The position numbers and the translations under genes were made by a program. The notes under the pieces are model-generated. The model searched no databases, was not told the DNA's origin, and worked only from the letters and a program-made list of their open reading frames with translations. A stretch of DNA of 64,000 bases from Macrococcoides psychrotolerans. GTDB lineage: Bacteria > Bacillota > Bacilli > Staphylococcales > Staphylococcaceae. The number at the start of each line of letters is the position of its first letter. Positions within the stretch are counted from its first letter, which is position 1. This document shows positions 43,112 to 53,445 of the stretch, one piece after another. The DNA lies in contig NZ_CP124591.1 in the NCBI RefSeq assembly GCF_038095555.1, positions 806,001 through 870,000 on the forward strand, written 5' to 3'.

Positions 43112-45151
43112 TTAAAAATTCTTTTTTAGTAGCAGACATTGGTACGGATTTAATGTCACTTGTGACTGGACGAGCTTCTGTTGAGTGCTTTCATTCGTCA
43201 GTACTACTTCATATTGACCCATTCTTGGTAAGGATACGTCATAATTGATCGCTGTAGGATTAAAAAGAAGTATAAACTCATATCTTCTATCGAAAAGCAA
43301 TACCCCGAATAAAGGCTGGTCAATGTTAAGTTGTATGATACGTTTTGACTTATTTTCAAGCGTCTGAACCTTAAATATTTCATAAGTACGTCTTATTTTT
43401 ATGGCTTGTTTGATGACATCAAGTTCTTTGTCATATTTGATTCTTCTGTTCCAGTCGATTCTATTGATGAAATCACTCAAGTTGTATGTGTTACCATGCC
43501 CATATTTTGTCCTAAAAAACTCTTGTCCAGCATGGATGAAAGGAGTCCCTAGTGACAGAATGGTGAAGATTGTAATCATCTGATGAATCTTATGCTGCAA
43601 CTGTATATCGGTCTGAGTCGTATAGTTGATGCGGTCAAATAATGTATGGTTATCATGTACTTCTGCGTAGTTAATCGACTGCTTGGCTGGGATACCTGTC
43701 TGTCCTGTGAAGAGTGTGAACATTCTTTCATAGTATCGCCCTTTTCCGTTGAAATAGCCTCGATCCTTAAGTTCGAAATTGTTCCCTTTTAATGTGTCCC
43801 TAAAGAAATCGTTAAAAAAATGAACGTCAGGGACTTGATCGATATTCTCATGAATCGTCTTTATAGCGTCCGGCATTGCACTATATAGATTCCAGCCTTC
43901 ACCTAGGATAAAGCCATATTTATTCTTACTTTGAATCAATCTTTCGATATGCTGCATCGTCTCAATATCAATAACACCCATCAAATCAAAACGGAAGCCG
44001 TCGATCTTAAAGGTATCAATATAATATTCTAATGTATCCAATATATATTTACGCATCATGACGCGTTCTGTCTTAACATCGTTTCCAACCCCAGTGCCAT
44101 TGCTTAATGTACCATCTTTATGATAGCGAAAATAATATCCTGGCACGAGCTGTTCAAATGGAGAAGTCTCCATCTTATATACATGATTAAAGACGACATC
44201 TAAAATCACACCCATATCTGCTTCGTGATATTTCTGTACTACCATCTTTAATTCTTCGATTCGTTTCACAGGATGCACCGCGTCTGTAGAATAACTGCCA
44301 TCAATCGTCTGATAGAATTCCGGATCATATCCCCAGTTGTAATTGGACGTGAAATCAATATCATCAACGCGAGCGAAATCGTTTACGGGTAATAATTCAA
44401 TATGACTGGTGCCTAATGATTTTATATAATCAAAGCCAGTAGTATGCCCCGTATGGGTTGAGGTTCCTTCTTCGATTAACCCTAATAATTTGCCTTTATG
44501 CTGTATACCGCTATTCGGATGCATCGAGAAGTCTCTTGTGTGGACTTCATAAATAATGACATCATTACGTTCTATTTCTGGAAATTGAGAAGGAAAGTCT
44601 TGCACTTGATTCATATCGATGACCACGCTTTTCGTACTATTGACAGTTAATCCTTTAGCGTAGGGATCGTTCACTCGTATTTTCTTGTTGTTGATCATGA
44701 CTTCGTACTGATAGGAAATACCATGGAGATTATTATCAACGACAACGGTATATGTACCGTTGTTCTTACGAGTCATTTCATACGTATGGTCATCTGTTAC
44801 GACGATTATAGACTGCGCAACTGGTGACCATACAGAGAATGTCGTCTTATCATCTTTAATCGTTGCACCGAGGGTTTCATCCAGTGCACTAAATGCTGAT
44901 TCAAAATTTGAGGTTCTCGTGATATCTCCTATGAATAATGGAATTTCTTGCCCGTCATATAATATATGATATGTTTGAGACAGATGTATAGGATGTGACA
45001 TCTTCAATTTATAATAGTAGTTATTTTCAAGTTTAAATTGTTTCATCAATTCTAGTTTGAAGATACCATCATTATCGATTTGAAAATGTCCATTTAATTT
45101 TACATTTGATTGAACGGTTATGAGATTAAAATCATCTATATAAGCTTGCAA
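43112..45151 (-). CDS. pulA: Type I pullulanase
   Basis: GH13 debranching enzyme hydrolysing alpha-1,6 links in glycogen or pullulan. The 679 residues have an N-terminal carbohydrate-binding region, a CBM48-like domain with TTFSVWSPVAQSIIVV, and the type I signature YNWGYDPEFY. The catalytic barrel shows VFNHVY, IDGFRFDLMG (nucleophile Asp), LGEGWNLY (acid/base Glu) and NYAEVHDNHTLFDR. No signal peptide is visible, so it acts in the cytoplasm on glycogen. The start is TTG at 45151, nine bases after AGGAGG. It is divergent from glgB. Confidence 0.92.
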   Translation of the reverse strand: MQAYIDDFNLITVQSNVKLNGHFQIDNDGIFKLELMKQFKLENNYYYKLKMSHPIHLSQTYHILYDGQEIPLFIGDITRTSNFESAFSALDETLGATIKDDKTTFSVWSPVAQSIIVVTDDHTYEMTRKNNGTYTVVVDNNLHGISYQYEVMINNKKIRVNDPYAKGLTVNSTKSVVIDMNQVQDFPSQFPEIERNDVIIYEVHTRDFSMHPNSGIQHKGKLLGLIEEGTSTHTGHTTGFDYIKSLGTSHIELLPVNDFARVDDIDFTSNYNWGYDPEFYQTIDGSYSTDAVHPVKRIEELKMVVQKYHEADMGVILDVVFNHVYKMETSPFEQLVPGYYFRYHKDGTLSNGTGVGNDVKTERVMMRKYILDTLEYYIDTFKIDGFRFDLMGVIDIETMQHIERLIQSKNKYGFILGEGWNLYSAMPDAIKTIHENIDQVPDVHFFNDFFRDTLKGNNFELKDRGYFNGKGRYYERMFTLFTGQTGIPAKQSINYAEVHDNHTLFDRINYTTQTDIQLQHKIHQMITIFTILSLGTPFIHAGQEFFRTKYGHGNTYNLSDFINRIDWNRRIKYDKELDVIKQAIKIRRTYEIFKVQTLENKSKRIIQLNIDQPLFGVLLFDRRYEFILLFNPTAINYDVSLPRMGQYEVVLTNESTQQKLVQSQVTLNPYQCLLLKKNF

Positions 45152-45349
45152 TGGTAAAACCTCCTACTCGTTTAATATTATAACGTGTAACATGGAAAAT
45201 ATAAAAGTAAAAATATTTTGAATATAGGAAATTTTATTCATTTAAAGGGTATAATATAGAGATGAAAATATAATTAAATAATGTTTAATTAACATATCGT
45301 TCACATTTTTCAATTATACTGAAAATAAGCAATATGACGGAGGGATGAA

Positions 45350-47269
45350 ATGGTAACTGAATTAGATCGATTTTTATTTCATCAAGGGACGCATTATGCA
45401 TCCCAGCAGTTTATGGGCGCTCATTTCAACAAAGAGAAAGGTGAGACAACATTTACCGTATGGGCACCACATGCGCGCAAGGTAAGTGTTGCATTAGATG
45501 CGAATCAATGGACGGGTACTGGATACGAACTTGAGAAAGTACCGGATAGTGGATTGTTTACAGGTACATTTAATGTATGTATTGGTTCAATCTATAAATA
45601 TTTAATCGAAACTAAACAAGGTCAACAAATATTCAAGGCGGATCCTTATGCATTCTATGCTGAGAAACGACCTGCAACAGCATCGGTTGTCACGGATATC
45701 TCCTATCAATGGTCAGATGAAGCATGGCAGAGTAATAAGACTTCTCCTTATGATCAACCAATCAATATTTATGAAGTTCATCTTGGAACGTGGAAAAAAC
45801 ATAATGTTGAGCGCTACGAAGGAGAATCCATCGATGCGTTTACAGATCGTTCATATTATACATATAGAGAAATGGCGGAGTCCTTAATCCCGTATGTGAA
45901 GAAGATGGGCTATACTCATATTGAATTGATGCCAATTACTGAACATCCTTTCGATTTGTCCTGGGGTTATCAAGTAACGGGTTATTTTGCACCTACAAGC
46001 CGATTTGGTACACCACAGGATTTCAAATATTTTATCGATCAATGTCATCAGCACCAAATTGGAGTGATACTGGACTGGGTACCGGCTCATTTTTGTAAGG
46101 ATGCGCACGGTCTCAGGATGTTTGATGGGACTCCGTTATTTGAACATCCCGATATGTATCGTGCAGAAAAACGTGGCTGGGGGACGTTGACCTTTGATTT
46201 TGGACGAACAGAAGTACAGAGTTTCCTCGTGTCAAATGCACTATTTTGGTTGAGTGAATATCATATCGATGGTTTGCGTGTGGATGCTGTACATTCAATG
46301 ACGGATCTTAATTTTGAGAATCATAAAGCACATGAGAGAATTTTTAATGAGGATGGGACAACGATTCATAAAGAAGCGGTTGCGTTTTTACGGAAGCTGA
46401 ACACTGAAGTTTTCAAACATTACCCGTATACATTAATGATTGCAGAGGACTCATCAGATATGAAGAATGTTACAGCGCCAGTTGCTTCTGGCGGACTTGG
46501 GTTTAACTTTAAATGGGATCTTGGATTTATGCACGACACGCTTGATTATATGGAACTCGATCCTATTATGAGGCAGCATCACCACAATTATTTGAACTTT
46601 CCACTTGTCTATCGCTACGACGAAAACTTTATCCTGCCTTTCTCACATGATGAAGTGGTCCACGGTAAACTTAGTATGCTGGATAAAATGCCGGGAGATC
46701 AATGGCAGAAGTTCGCGCAGTATCGCTTATTATATGGCTATCAGATGACCCAGCCGGGTAAGAAGCTTAACTTTATGGGTAGCGAGATTGGAATGTATGC
46801 TGAGTGGAAAGATAAAGAGCAGCTGGACTGGTTCTTGCTGGACTATCCCATTCATCAAGGACTGCAGGATTTTGTTCAGGATATGAATAAGCTGTATTTA
46901 AAAGAAAGACCACTATTTGAATTAGATTACAAAACAGAAGGCTTCAAATGGATAGATGCAGACAATAATACACAGAATATTGCGAGTTACATGCGTACAG
47001 ATCGTAAGGGTAACACTTTGATTATAGTGCTTAATTTCTCGAAGGAAGTTTATTATGACTTTACCGTGGCAGTAGATCAGCCTGGTAAGTATAAAGAATA
47101 TTTTAATTCAGATAAAAAAATATACGGTGGCTCTAATCAAGTAGTCAGTAACTATCTTTTTTCAGAAACTATCGAGGTAACCGGTTTCAAACATGCGATA
47201 AAAGGGAAAATACCACCGTTCGGATTTGTAATCTATAAAAAAGTTAAAGAACGAAAAAGAACATCATAG
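45350..47269 (+). CDS. glgB: 1,4-alpha-glucan branching enzyme
   Basis: Makes alpha-1,6 branches in glycogen. The 639 residues have an N-terminal CBM48 domain (ETTFTVWAPHARKVSVALD) and a GH13 barrel with WVPAHF, the nucleophile block HIDGLRVDAVHSM, the acid/base block MIAEDSSDM, and LPFSHDEVVHGKLSML. The C-terminal beta domain ends PPFGFVIYKKV. Length is in the usual range for Firmicute GlgB. CGGAGGG precedes ATG. It is the first gene of the plus-strand glg operon, divergent from pulA. Confidence 0.95.
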   Translation: MVTELDRFLFHQGTHYASQQFMGAHFNKEKGETTFTVWAPHARKVSVALDANQWTGTGYELEKVPDSGLFTGTFNVCIGSIYKYLIETKQGQQIFKADPYAFYAEKRPATASVVTDISYQWSDEAWQSNKTSPYDQPINIYEVHLGTWKKHNVERYEGESIDAFTDRSYYTYREMAESLIPYVKKMGYTHIELMPITEHPFDLSWGYQVTGYFAPTSRFGTPQDFKYFIDQCHQHQIGVILDWVPAHFCKDAHGLRMFDGTPLFEHPDMYRAEKRGWGTLTFDFGRTEVQSFLVSNALFWLSEYHIDGLRVDAVHSMTDLNFENHKAHERIFNEDGTTIHKEAVAFLRKLNTEVFKHYPYTLMIAEDSSDMKNVTAPVASGGLGFNFKWDLGFMHDTLDYMELDPIMRQHHHNYLNFPLVYRYDENFILPFSHDEVVHGKLSMLDKMPGDQWQKFAQYRLLYGYQMTQPGKKLNFMGSEIGMYAEWKDKEQLDWFLLDYPIHQGLQDFVQDMNKLYLKERPLFELDYKTEGFKWIDADNNTQNIASYMRTDRKGNTLIIVLNFSKEVYYDFTVAVDQPGKYKEYFNSDKKIYGGSNQVVSNYLFSETIEVTGFKHAIKGKIPPFGFVIYKKVKERKRTS

Positions 47270-47305
47270 ATATTACAAAAAAATATGAATGAGGTAGGGG
47301 ATATC

Positions 47306-48454
47306 ATGTCAAATGAAGTTGTTGGAATGTTACTTGCAGGTGGAAAGGGAACGAGATTAGGTCAGCTGACAAAAAATATTGCAAAGCCAGCAGTGCCTTT
47401 TGGAGGAAAGTATCGCATCATTGACTTTACATTAAGTAATTTATCGAACTCAAATATATCGACAGTAGGAGTGCTTGTTCAGTACGCACCACTAATGCTG
47501 AACCGACATATTGGATTAGGAAAACCGTGGTCGCTTGATAAGCAGGATGGTGGCGTTACTGTGCTTGCTCCATTTGCTGATCAGGAAGGCGCTTCGTGGT
47601 TTGAAGGTACTGCCGATGCAATTACAAAGAACATTCATTTTATCGATCAGTATGACCCGGAATATTTACTGATTCTTTCAGGAGATCATATTTATCAGAT
47701 GGATTATCAGCAGATGCTCGATTTCCATAAAGAAAAGCAGGCCGATGCGACGATTTCTGTAATTGAAGTGCCGATTGAAGAAGCAAGTCGCTTTGGAATA
47801 CTAAATACTGAAGAGGATCTTAAGATTTATGAATTCGACGAAAAACCAGAACATCCAAAGAATAATCTTGCGTCGATGGGAATCTATATCTTTAGCTGGA
47901 AAGTTTTACGTGAGTATTTAATCGCAGATGAACAAGATACGCAATCTGAACATGACTTTGGTAACGACATCATCCCCAAAATGCTGGATGCTAACAAACT
48001 TCTTTATGCGTATCGATTCGAAGGATACTGGAAGGACGTAGGTACGATACAGTCCTATTGGGAAGCGAATATGGATTTACTAGAAGAAGATTTAAAAGAG
48101 CTGTTAAACAGCAAGTCATGGCCAACGTATTCTCATGAAGAAAACTTGCCGCCACAATATGTAGGTACTCAAGCAAATATCGATGATTCACTCGTCTGTC
48201 CAGGGTCATTTATCTTTGGTCATGTCGATCATTCAGTGCTGTTCAGCGAAGTTACGGTAGGCGAAGGTGCTATCGTTCAGGATGCAATCATCCATCCAAA
48301 AACTGTAATCGGTAAAGAATGTACAATCAGAAAAGCAATTATCATGGATAACCTTATCATTCCAGATGGTGTTACGATTGACGGAACAAATGAGCAGGAA
48401 CCGATTGTTGTTGGTCCTAAAAATATTCATAAATTTACAGGAGGTCATGCATAA
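47306..48454 (+). CDS. glgC: Glucose-1-phosphate adenylyltransferase, catalytic subunit
   Basis: Makes ADP-glucose, the committed step to glycogen. The 382 residues start MSNEVVGMLLAGGKGTRLGQL, with the nucleotide-binding GGGxGTRL motif intact. They contain FGGKYRIIDFTLSNL, WFEGTADAI, ILSGDHIYQMDY, and a C-terminal left-handed beta-helix with hexapeptide repeats (about 290-380). I start at ATG 47306 after GGTAGGGGA; the frame is open to 47285. The stop overlaps the glgD start by one base (TAATG), suggesting balanced synthesis. Confidence 0.94.
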   Translation: MSNEVVGMLLAGGKGTRLGQLTKNIAKPAVPFGGKYRIIDFTLSNLSNSNISTVGVLVQYAPLMLNRHIGLGKPWSLDKQDGGVTVLAPFADQEGASWFEGTADAITKNIHFIDQYDPEYLLILSGDHIYQMDYQQMLDFHKEKQADATISVIEVPIEEASRFGILNTEEDLKIYEFDEKPEHPKNNLASMGIYIFSWKVLREYLIADEQDTQSEHDFGNDIIPKMLDANKLLYAYRFEGYWKDVGTIQSYWEANMDLLEEDLKELLNSKSWPTYSHEENLPPQYVGTQANIDDSLVCPGSFIFGHVDHSVLFSEVTVGEGAIVQDAIIHPKTVIGKECTIRKAIIMDNLIIPDGVTIDGTNEQEPIVVGPKNIHKFTGGHA

Positions 48455-49557
48455 TGCGTTCGCTTATGGGATTAATCAATTTATCAAATGAACAGGATTA
48501 TTTAGAAGAACTCACGTATTTTCGAAATGGTGCGAGCGTTCCATTTGCAGGGAGATATCGTCTGATAGATTTCAGCCTTTCTAATATAGTAAGTTCGGGT
48601 ACTGATCAAGTTGCAATCTTTGTCAACCAGAAGTACCGTTCTTTAATGGACCATCTTGGAAATGGTGATGATTTTGGGCTTGATGACCGAAAATCAAAAT
48701 TATTTGTGCTCCCTCCGGATTGGCACGATCCATCGGATATTTCTAAAGGAGATTTAAGGCATTTTCATAACAACCGTGATTTCTTTATTAGAAGTAATGC
48801 AACGGATGTGATTATTTCTGGATCACAGCTGATTGCAAACACGGACTTTAAGGACGCATTTAAATTTCATATAGAAAATGATGCAGATATCACATTGATT
48901 TCAGAGAATGTGGATAAGCTTGAAGAAATGCATCAACCATTATTACGTGTAAATAATGAAGGTTCGAAAGTGACATATCTTAACCATGATAGTGCCAATG
49001 CCCACGTATTTACTGGAACATATATTATAAAGAAGGATAAATTATTTGAAATCATGGATTACTGCATTCAGAATTATAAAGATAATTTCTTCTTCCATGG
49101 TATATTCGAAAGAATAGATGAGCTGGATGTCACATATCATGATATTCAGGAAGTGACAATGTACATCAACTCGCTTAAGACATTCTATAAGAATAACTTG
49201 AGCATTTTAGAGCCTGAACGTTACAAAGCAATATTTATGAAGGAAAATAGAATTAAAACAAAGATTTCTAATCAACCTCCGACAAAATATATTGGTGATT
49301 GTACCGTTCTAAATTCGACTGTTGCCAATGGGTGTGAAATTGCAGGACATGTTGAAAACAGTATTCTTTACCGCGGCGTATGTGTTGAACCAGGTGTAAC
49401 AATAAAAAATTCAATTATTATGACCAATTGCCATATAAAAGCGGGTGCTTTGATTGAAAATGTTATATTAGACAAAGACGTCATTGTGAATGAGCATCAG
49501 AAATTGATTGGGTCACAAGATAAGCCGTTTGTTGTTGCGAAAAGACAAACAATTTAA
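48454..49557 (+). CDS. glgD: GlgD, regulatory-type ADP-glucose pyrophosphorylase subunit
   Basis: Paralogue of GlgC that pairs with it in Firmicutes and raises its activity. The 367 residues keep the fold blocks FAGRYRLIDFSLSNIV and a hexapeptide-repeat C terminus, but the N terminus reads MRSLMGLINLSNEQDYLEEL and lacks the GGGxGTRL nucleotide loop. The catalytic-region sequences are likewise altered, as is normal for GlgD. It overlaps glgC by one base and is followed 17 bases later by glgA. Confidence 0.92.
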   Translation: MRSLMGLINLSNEQDYLEELTYFRNGASVPFAGRYRLIDFSLSNIVSSGTDQVAIFVNQKYRSLMDHLGNGDDFGLDDRKSKLFVLPPDWHDPSDISKGDLRHFHNNRDFFIRSNATDVIISGSQLIANTDFKDAFKFHIENDADITLISENVDKLEEMHQPLLRVNNEGSKVTYLNHDSANAHVFTGTYIIKKDKLFEIMDYCIQNYKDNFFFHGIFERIDELDVTYHDIQEVTMYINSLKTFYKNNLSILEPERYKAIFMKENRIKTKISNQPPTKYIGDCTVLNSTVANGCEIAGHVENSILYRGVCVEPGVTIKNSIIMTNCHIKAGALIENVILDKDVIVNEHQKLIGSQDKPFVVAKRQTI

Positions 49558-49574
49558 AGAAAGTTGGAAAAGTG

Positions 49575-50975
49575 ATGAAAAAGATATTATTTGTAGCTTC
49601 AGAATGTACACCTTTCTTTAAGTCTGGAGGACTCGCTGATGTAATCGGCAGTCTTCCTCAATATTTAAATGAAACAGGTGACTGTGAAGTGCGTGTGATT
49701 TTACCACTTTATCAAGACTTAAAATCTGAATATAAGGAACAGCTTAAAGAAGAAATGATTTTTCAGACACATGTAGGCTGGCGTTTTCAATATACACGCA
49801 TTCTATCATTAAAATGGAATGGTATTATATATTATTTTGTTGATAATATGCAGTATTTCAGTCGTGATACACTGTACGGTTATGATGATGATGGAGAACG
49901 TTTTGTCTTCTTTTCAAATGCTGTAATAGAATTTATCTATAGAGGAGATTATAAACCGGACGTACTTCATGGACATGACTGGCAAGCGGGGGCGGCAGTT
50001 GCCTTTTGTAATATAAAGCAACCTGTTGCTGGAATGCGTACTGTATTCACAATCCACAATATCAAATATCAAGGAATGCTGATGTACGATGCGTTTGACA
50101 ACCTTTTTAACCTCGAGCGCGTTCATTTCGCGGGTTTCGAGTGGAGAGGCATGCTGAATCTTATGAAAGCAGGTATCTTCCATGCTGATAAGATTACAAC
50201 GGTATCTCCGAGCTATGCTGAAGAAATTAAGTCACCATACTACGGCGAAGGGCTTGAAGACTTATTGAATATGCGTGCACGTGATTTAACAGGTATTGTC
50301 AATGGGATAAATGTTAAAGATTATAACGCGCTTACTGATAAGAACATCGCCGTCAATTTCAAAAGTTCGATACTTAAGAAACGAGAGAACAAGACGATAC
50401 TTCAGGAAACGTTCGATCTTCCGAATTCTGCTCATATACCGATGTACGCAATAATCACGAGGATGGTAGAACAAAAGGGTCTGCATCTTGTGATGCGTAT
50501 TATGGAAGAATTTATCCAGAATGAGGTACAGCTCTTTATCATGGGAAATGGCGAAGTAGAGTTTGAAAACTACTTTAATTATCTTCAGGAGAAGTATCCA
50601 GATAAAGTACGCTTCTATAGAGGGTTCGATGAGCAGGTTTCAAGACAAATCTATGCAGCAAGCGATTTCTTTATCATGCCATCACTTTTTGAACCTTGTG
50701 GTCTGAGTCAACTGATCGCGCTGCAATATCGCTCAATTCCAATAGTTCGTGAAACAGGGGGACTGAAGGATACCGTCATTCCATTCAATGAAGTGTCGAT
50801 GGAAGGTACTGGATTATCCTTTGCCAACTATAATGCACATGAATTATTAGATAGGCTTTATGCATCATTATTAATCTATCATGATGAAAATAAATACAAA
50901 GCTCTGATTAAGAACATCACAAAAGTGAATCATAGCTGGGATGCTTCAGCACGACAATACTTAGACATCTATTAA
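49575..50975 (+). CDS. glgA: Glycogen synthase (ADP-glucose)
   Basis: GT5 glycosyltransferase adding glucose from ADP-glucose to glycogen ends. The 466 residues open MKKILFVASECTPFFKSGGLADVIGSLPQ, with the KxGGLAD ADP-glucose motif. They contain HGHDWQAGAAVAF and FTIHNIKYQG, and the C-terminal Rossmann domain has ITRMVEQKGLHL and the conserved MPSLFEPCGLSQLIALQYRSIPIVRETGGL. ATG 49575 follows GGAAAAGTG; GTG 49572 is in frame as well. It precedes glgP by ten bases. Confidence 0.95.
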   Translation: MKKILFVASECTPFFKSGGLADVIGSLPQYLNETGDCEVRVILPLYQDLKSEYKEQLKEEMIFQTHVGWRFQYTRILSLKWNGIIYYFVDNMQYFSRDTLYGYDDDGERFVFFSNAVIEFIYRGDYKPDVLHGHDWQAGAAVAFCNIKQPVAGMRTVFTIHNIKYQGMLMYDAFDNLFNLERVHFAGFEWRGMLNLMKAGIFHADKITTVSPSYAEEIKSPYYGEGLEDLLNMRARDLTGIVNGINVKDYNALTDKNIAVNFKSSILKKRENKTILQETFDLPNSAHIPMYAIITRMVEQKGLHLVMRIMEEFIQNEVQLFIMGNGEVEFENYFNYLQEKYPDKVRFYRGFDEQVSRQIYAASDFFIMPSLFEPCGLSQLIALQYRSIPIVRETGGLKDTVIPFNEVSMEGTGLSFANYNAHELLDRLYASLLIYHDENKYKALIKNITKVNHSWDASARQYLDIY

Positions 50976-50985
50976 GGAGACTTCA

Positions 50986-53391
50986 ATGAAAACATATACA
51001 AAATCAGAATTTCGTAAAGTATTAGAAACTAAGTTGATGAATAAACGTACTGCAACCTTGGAAGAGTCTACAGATAACGATATATTCTACGCAATATGCT
51101 CTATATTAAAAGATGAAATTAATCAGGCAGGAGTGGATACTAGACATCATAACATTGAAGCTAAAAGACGCCAGATTAACTATCTATCGATGGAATTTCT
51201 GATTGGAAGATTAATTGAAAGTAACCTATTGAATGCCGGACTATTAGATGTATGTAATGAAGTACTGACTGAGCTCGGTCGTGACCCTAAGAAAATTTAT
51301 AGTGAAGAAAATGATGCTGGATTAGGAAATGGTGGTCTTGGTAGACTTGCTGCGTGTTTCTTAGATTCTATCGCCTCTTTAGGATATATGGGAAACGGTT
51401 TTGGTATACGTTATCGCTATGGGTTATTCGAACAGCGTATTGTTAACGGTACACAAATTGAATTGCCAGATAACTGGTTACAGGAAGTATACCCTTGGGA
51501 AACAAGAAGAATAGAGGAAGCAGTGCCTGTAAATTTTGGAGGTCAAGTCACTTCAGAAGTACTTGAAGATGGCAATCTTAAATTTACTTATAGTAACCAG
51601 GAGACAGTACTTGCAGTGCCATATGATGTAGGTGTTGTAGGATATGATAATGATAATGTCAATCAGCTGCGTCTTTGGAGTGCTGAACTACCACACGACA
51701 CGATAGATCATGGAGATAACAAGAATCGACTTGAGCATATGCAAAGTGTAGAACGTATTTCAGGTTTCTTATACCCTGATGATTCAACTGAAGAAGGTAG
51801 ATTCTTACGTCTCAAGCAACAGTATTTCTTAGTTTCATCTACGATTCAGACGCTGATCAATCAATTCAAAGAACGCTATCAGCTGCCTGTAACAGACTTC
51901 CATAAGTATCATTGTATTCAGATCAATGATACGCATCCTACATTCGGTATTCCAGAACTGATGCGTATTCTGATGGATGAAGAAGGGCTCGGATGGGATG
52001 ACGCGTGGCACATTACTACGCACACATTTGCCTATACGAATCATACAATCATGCAGGAAGCGCTAGAGAAATGGCCAGTATATCAAGTTCAGAATGTTAA
52101 CCCGCGTATCTTTATGATTATCAATGAAATCAATGAACGTTTCTGTAAGAGTGTATATGAAGCACATCCAGAAATGCGTGATAAGATTGGTGATCTTGCA
52201 GTCATCAGTAATAATGTGGTTCATATGAGCAAGCTTGCTATCGTCGGTTCTTTCAGTGTGAACGGTGTAGCTGCGCTCCACTCTGAAATTATTAAAGATT
52301 ATACATTTAATGATTTCTATAAGCTGACGCCAGAGAAATTTAATAATAAGACGAACGGTATAACGCATAGAAGGTGGTTGATGACCTCTAACCCTGAGCT
52401 GTCAAACTTAATCAGTGATACTATCGGAAATAACTGGGTGAAACATCCTCAGGAATTAACGCAGTTGATGCATTATTATAATGACGATGCTTTCCTGGAT
52501 CGATTAGCTGAAGTGAAGCTGCACAATAAAAAAGCACTTAAAGAGGTCATCTACAATAAGACAGGCATTGAAGTAGATGAACATTCTGTATTTGATGTGC
52601 AAGTGAAAAGATTACATGAGTATAAGCGACAATTATTGAATTTACTGCGTATTATCTACCTCTATAATGAAATTAAGCGTAAGCCGTCTATAAAAATACA
52701 ACCGATAACATTTATCTTTGGTGCCAAAGCAGCACCGGGATACCATATTGCTAAAGAAGTGATCAAACTGATTCATGCTGTTGCAAATGTAGTTAATAAT
52801 GATACAGATGTTGATAATAGAATTAAAGTTGTATTTCTAGAAAACTACAATGTGACATTAGCTGAAGATATTATGCCGGCAGCAGAAATATCAGAACAGA
52901 TTTCAACTGCATCGATGGAAGCATCAGGGACAGGTAATATGAAGATGATGATGAATGGTGCGATTACACTTGGTACGATGGACGGTGCGAATGTTGAAAT
53001 TGCTGAGCTTGTAGGTAAAGAGAATATCTTTATCTTTGGTTTAAGTTCTGAAGAAGTCATTAATTATCAGTTAAATGGTGGCTACCGAGCAGAGGACATC
53101 TATAAGACGGATTCACGTGTGAAAAATGCGATGGACGCGCTTATCAATGAACAGTTCGGCAGAAACTATGCATTTAATGACCTGTACTACCATGTACTGA
53201 CAAACAATGATCCGTACTTCCTGCTTAAAGACTTTAACTCATATGTTGATATTCATTTGACTGCGATGGCAACATATCAGGATAAGAGGAAGTGGAATCA
53301 GATGAGCTTGACGAATATAATGAAGTCGGGTCAATTCTCTAGTGACCGAACGATACAGCAATATGCGACTGATATTTGGAAGTTGAATTAA
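50986..53391 (+). CDS. glgP: Glycogen phosphorylase
   Basis: GT35 enzyme releasing glucose-1-phosphate from glycogen with PLP. The 801 residues include SMEFLIGRLIESNLLN, EENDAGLGNGGLGRLAACFLDS, TNGITHRRWL, HEYKRQLLN, and EASGTGNMKMMMNGAITLGTMDGANVEI (about 640-668), the PLP-lysine region. Length is typical. AAGGAG lies before ATG. It closes the glgBCDAP operon, and a terminator starts eight bases after its stop. With PulA it would degrade the polymer, and PgcA would feed the product to glycolysis. Confidence 0.96.
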   Translation: MKTYTKSEFRKVLETKLMNKRTATLEESTDNDIFYAICSILKDEINQAGVDTRHHNIEAKRRQINYLSMEFLIGRLIESNLLNAGLLDVCNEVLTELGRDPKKIYSEENDAGLGNGGLGRLAACFLDSIASLGYMGNGFGIRYRYGLFEQRIVNGTQIELPDNWLQEVYPWETRRIEEAVPVNFGGQVTSEVLEDGNLKFTYSNQETVLAVPYDVGVVGYDNDNVNQLRLWSAELPHDTIDHGDNKNRLEHMQSVERISGFLYPDDSTEEGRFLRLKQQYFLVSSTIQTLINQFKERYQLPVTDFHKYHCIQINDTHPTFGIPELMRILMDEEGLGWDDAWHITTHTFAYTNHTIMQEALEKWPVYQVQNVNPRIFMIINEINERFCKSVYEAHPEMRDKIGDLAVISNNVVHMSKLAIVGSFSVNGVAALHSEIIKDYTFNDFYKLTPEKFNNKTNGITHRRWLMTSNPELSNLISDTIGNNWVKHPQELTQLMHYYNDDAFLDRLAEVKLHNKKALKEVIYNKTGIEVDEHSVFDVQVKRLHEYKRQLLNLLRIIYLYNEIKRKPSIKIQPITFIFGAKAAPGYHIAKEVIKLIHAVANVVNNDTDVDNRIKVVFLENYNVTLAEDIMPAAEISEQISTASMEASGTGNMKMMMNGAITLGTMDGANVEIAELVGKENIFIFGLSSEEVINYQLNGGYRAEDIYKTDSRVKNAMDALINEQFGRNYAFNDLYYHVLTNNDPYFLLKDFNSYVDIHLTAMATYQDKRKWNQMSLTNIMKSGQFSSDRTIQQYATDIWKLN

Positions 53392-53398
53392 TTAAGGG

Positions 53399-53426
53399 CT
53401 GAGACGATAAAGTCTCAGTTTTTTTA
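53399..53426 (+). terminator. Terminator of the glg operon
   Basis: CTGAGAC pairs with GTCTCAG around a six-base loop, followed by TTTTTTT. Confidence 0.88.
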
Positions 53427-53445
53427 TGGAAATTTCGCCATCATC

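Noticed and set aside
45152..45349. Promoter or catabolite-response site in the pulA-glgB divergent region
   Set aside because: TATAAT (45250) and TATACT (45315) are present, but I found no -35 at proper spacing and no convincing cre sequence.
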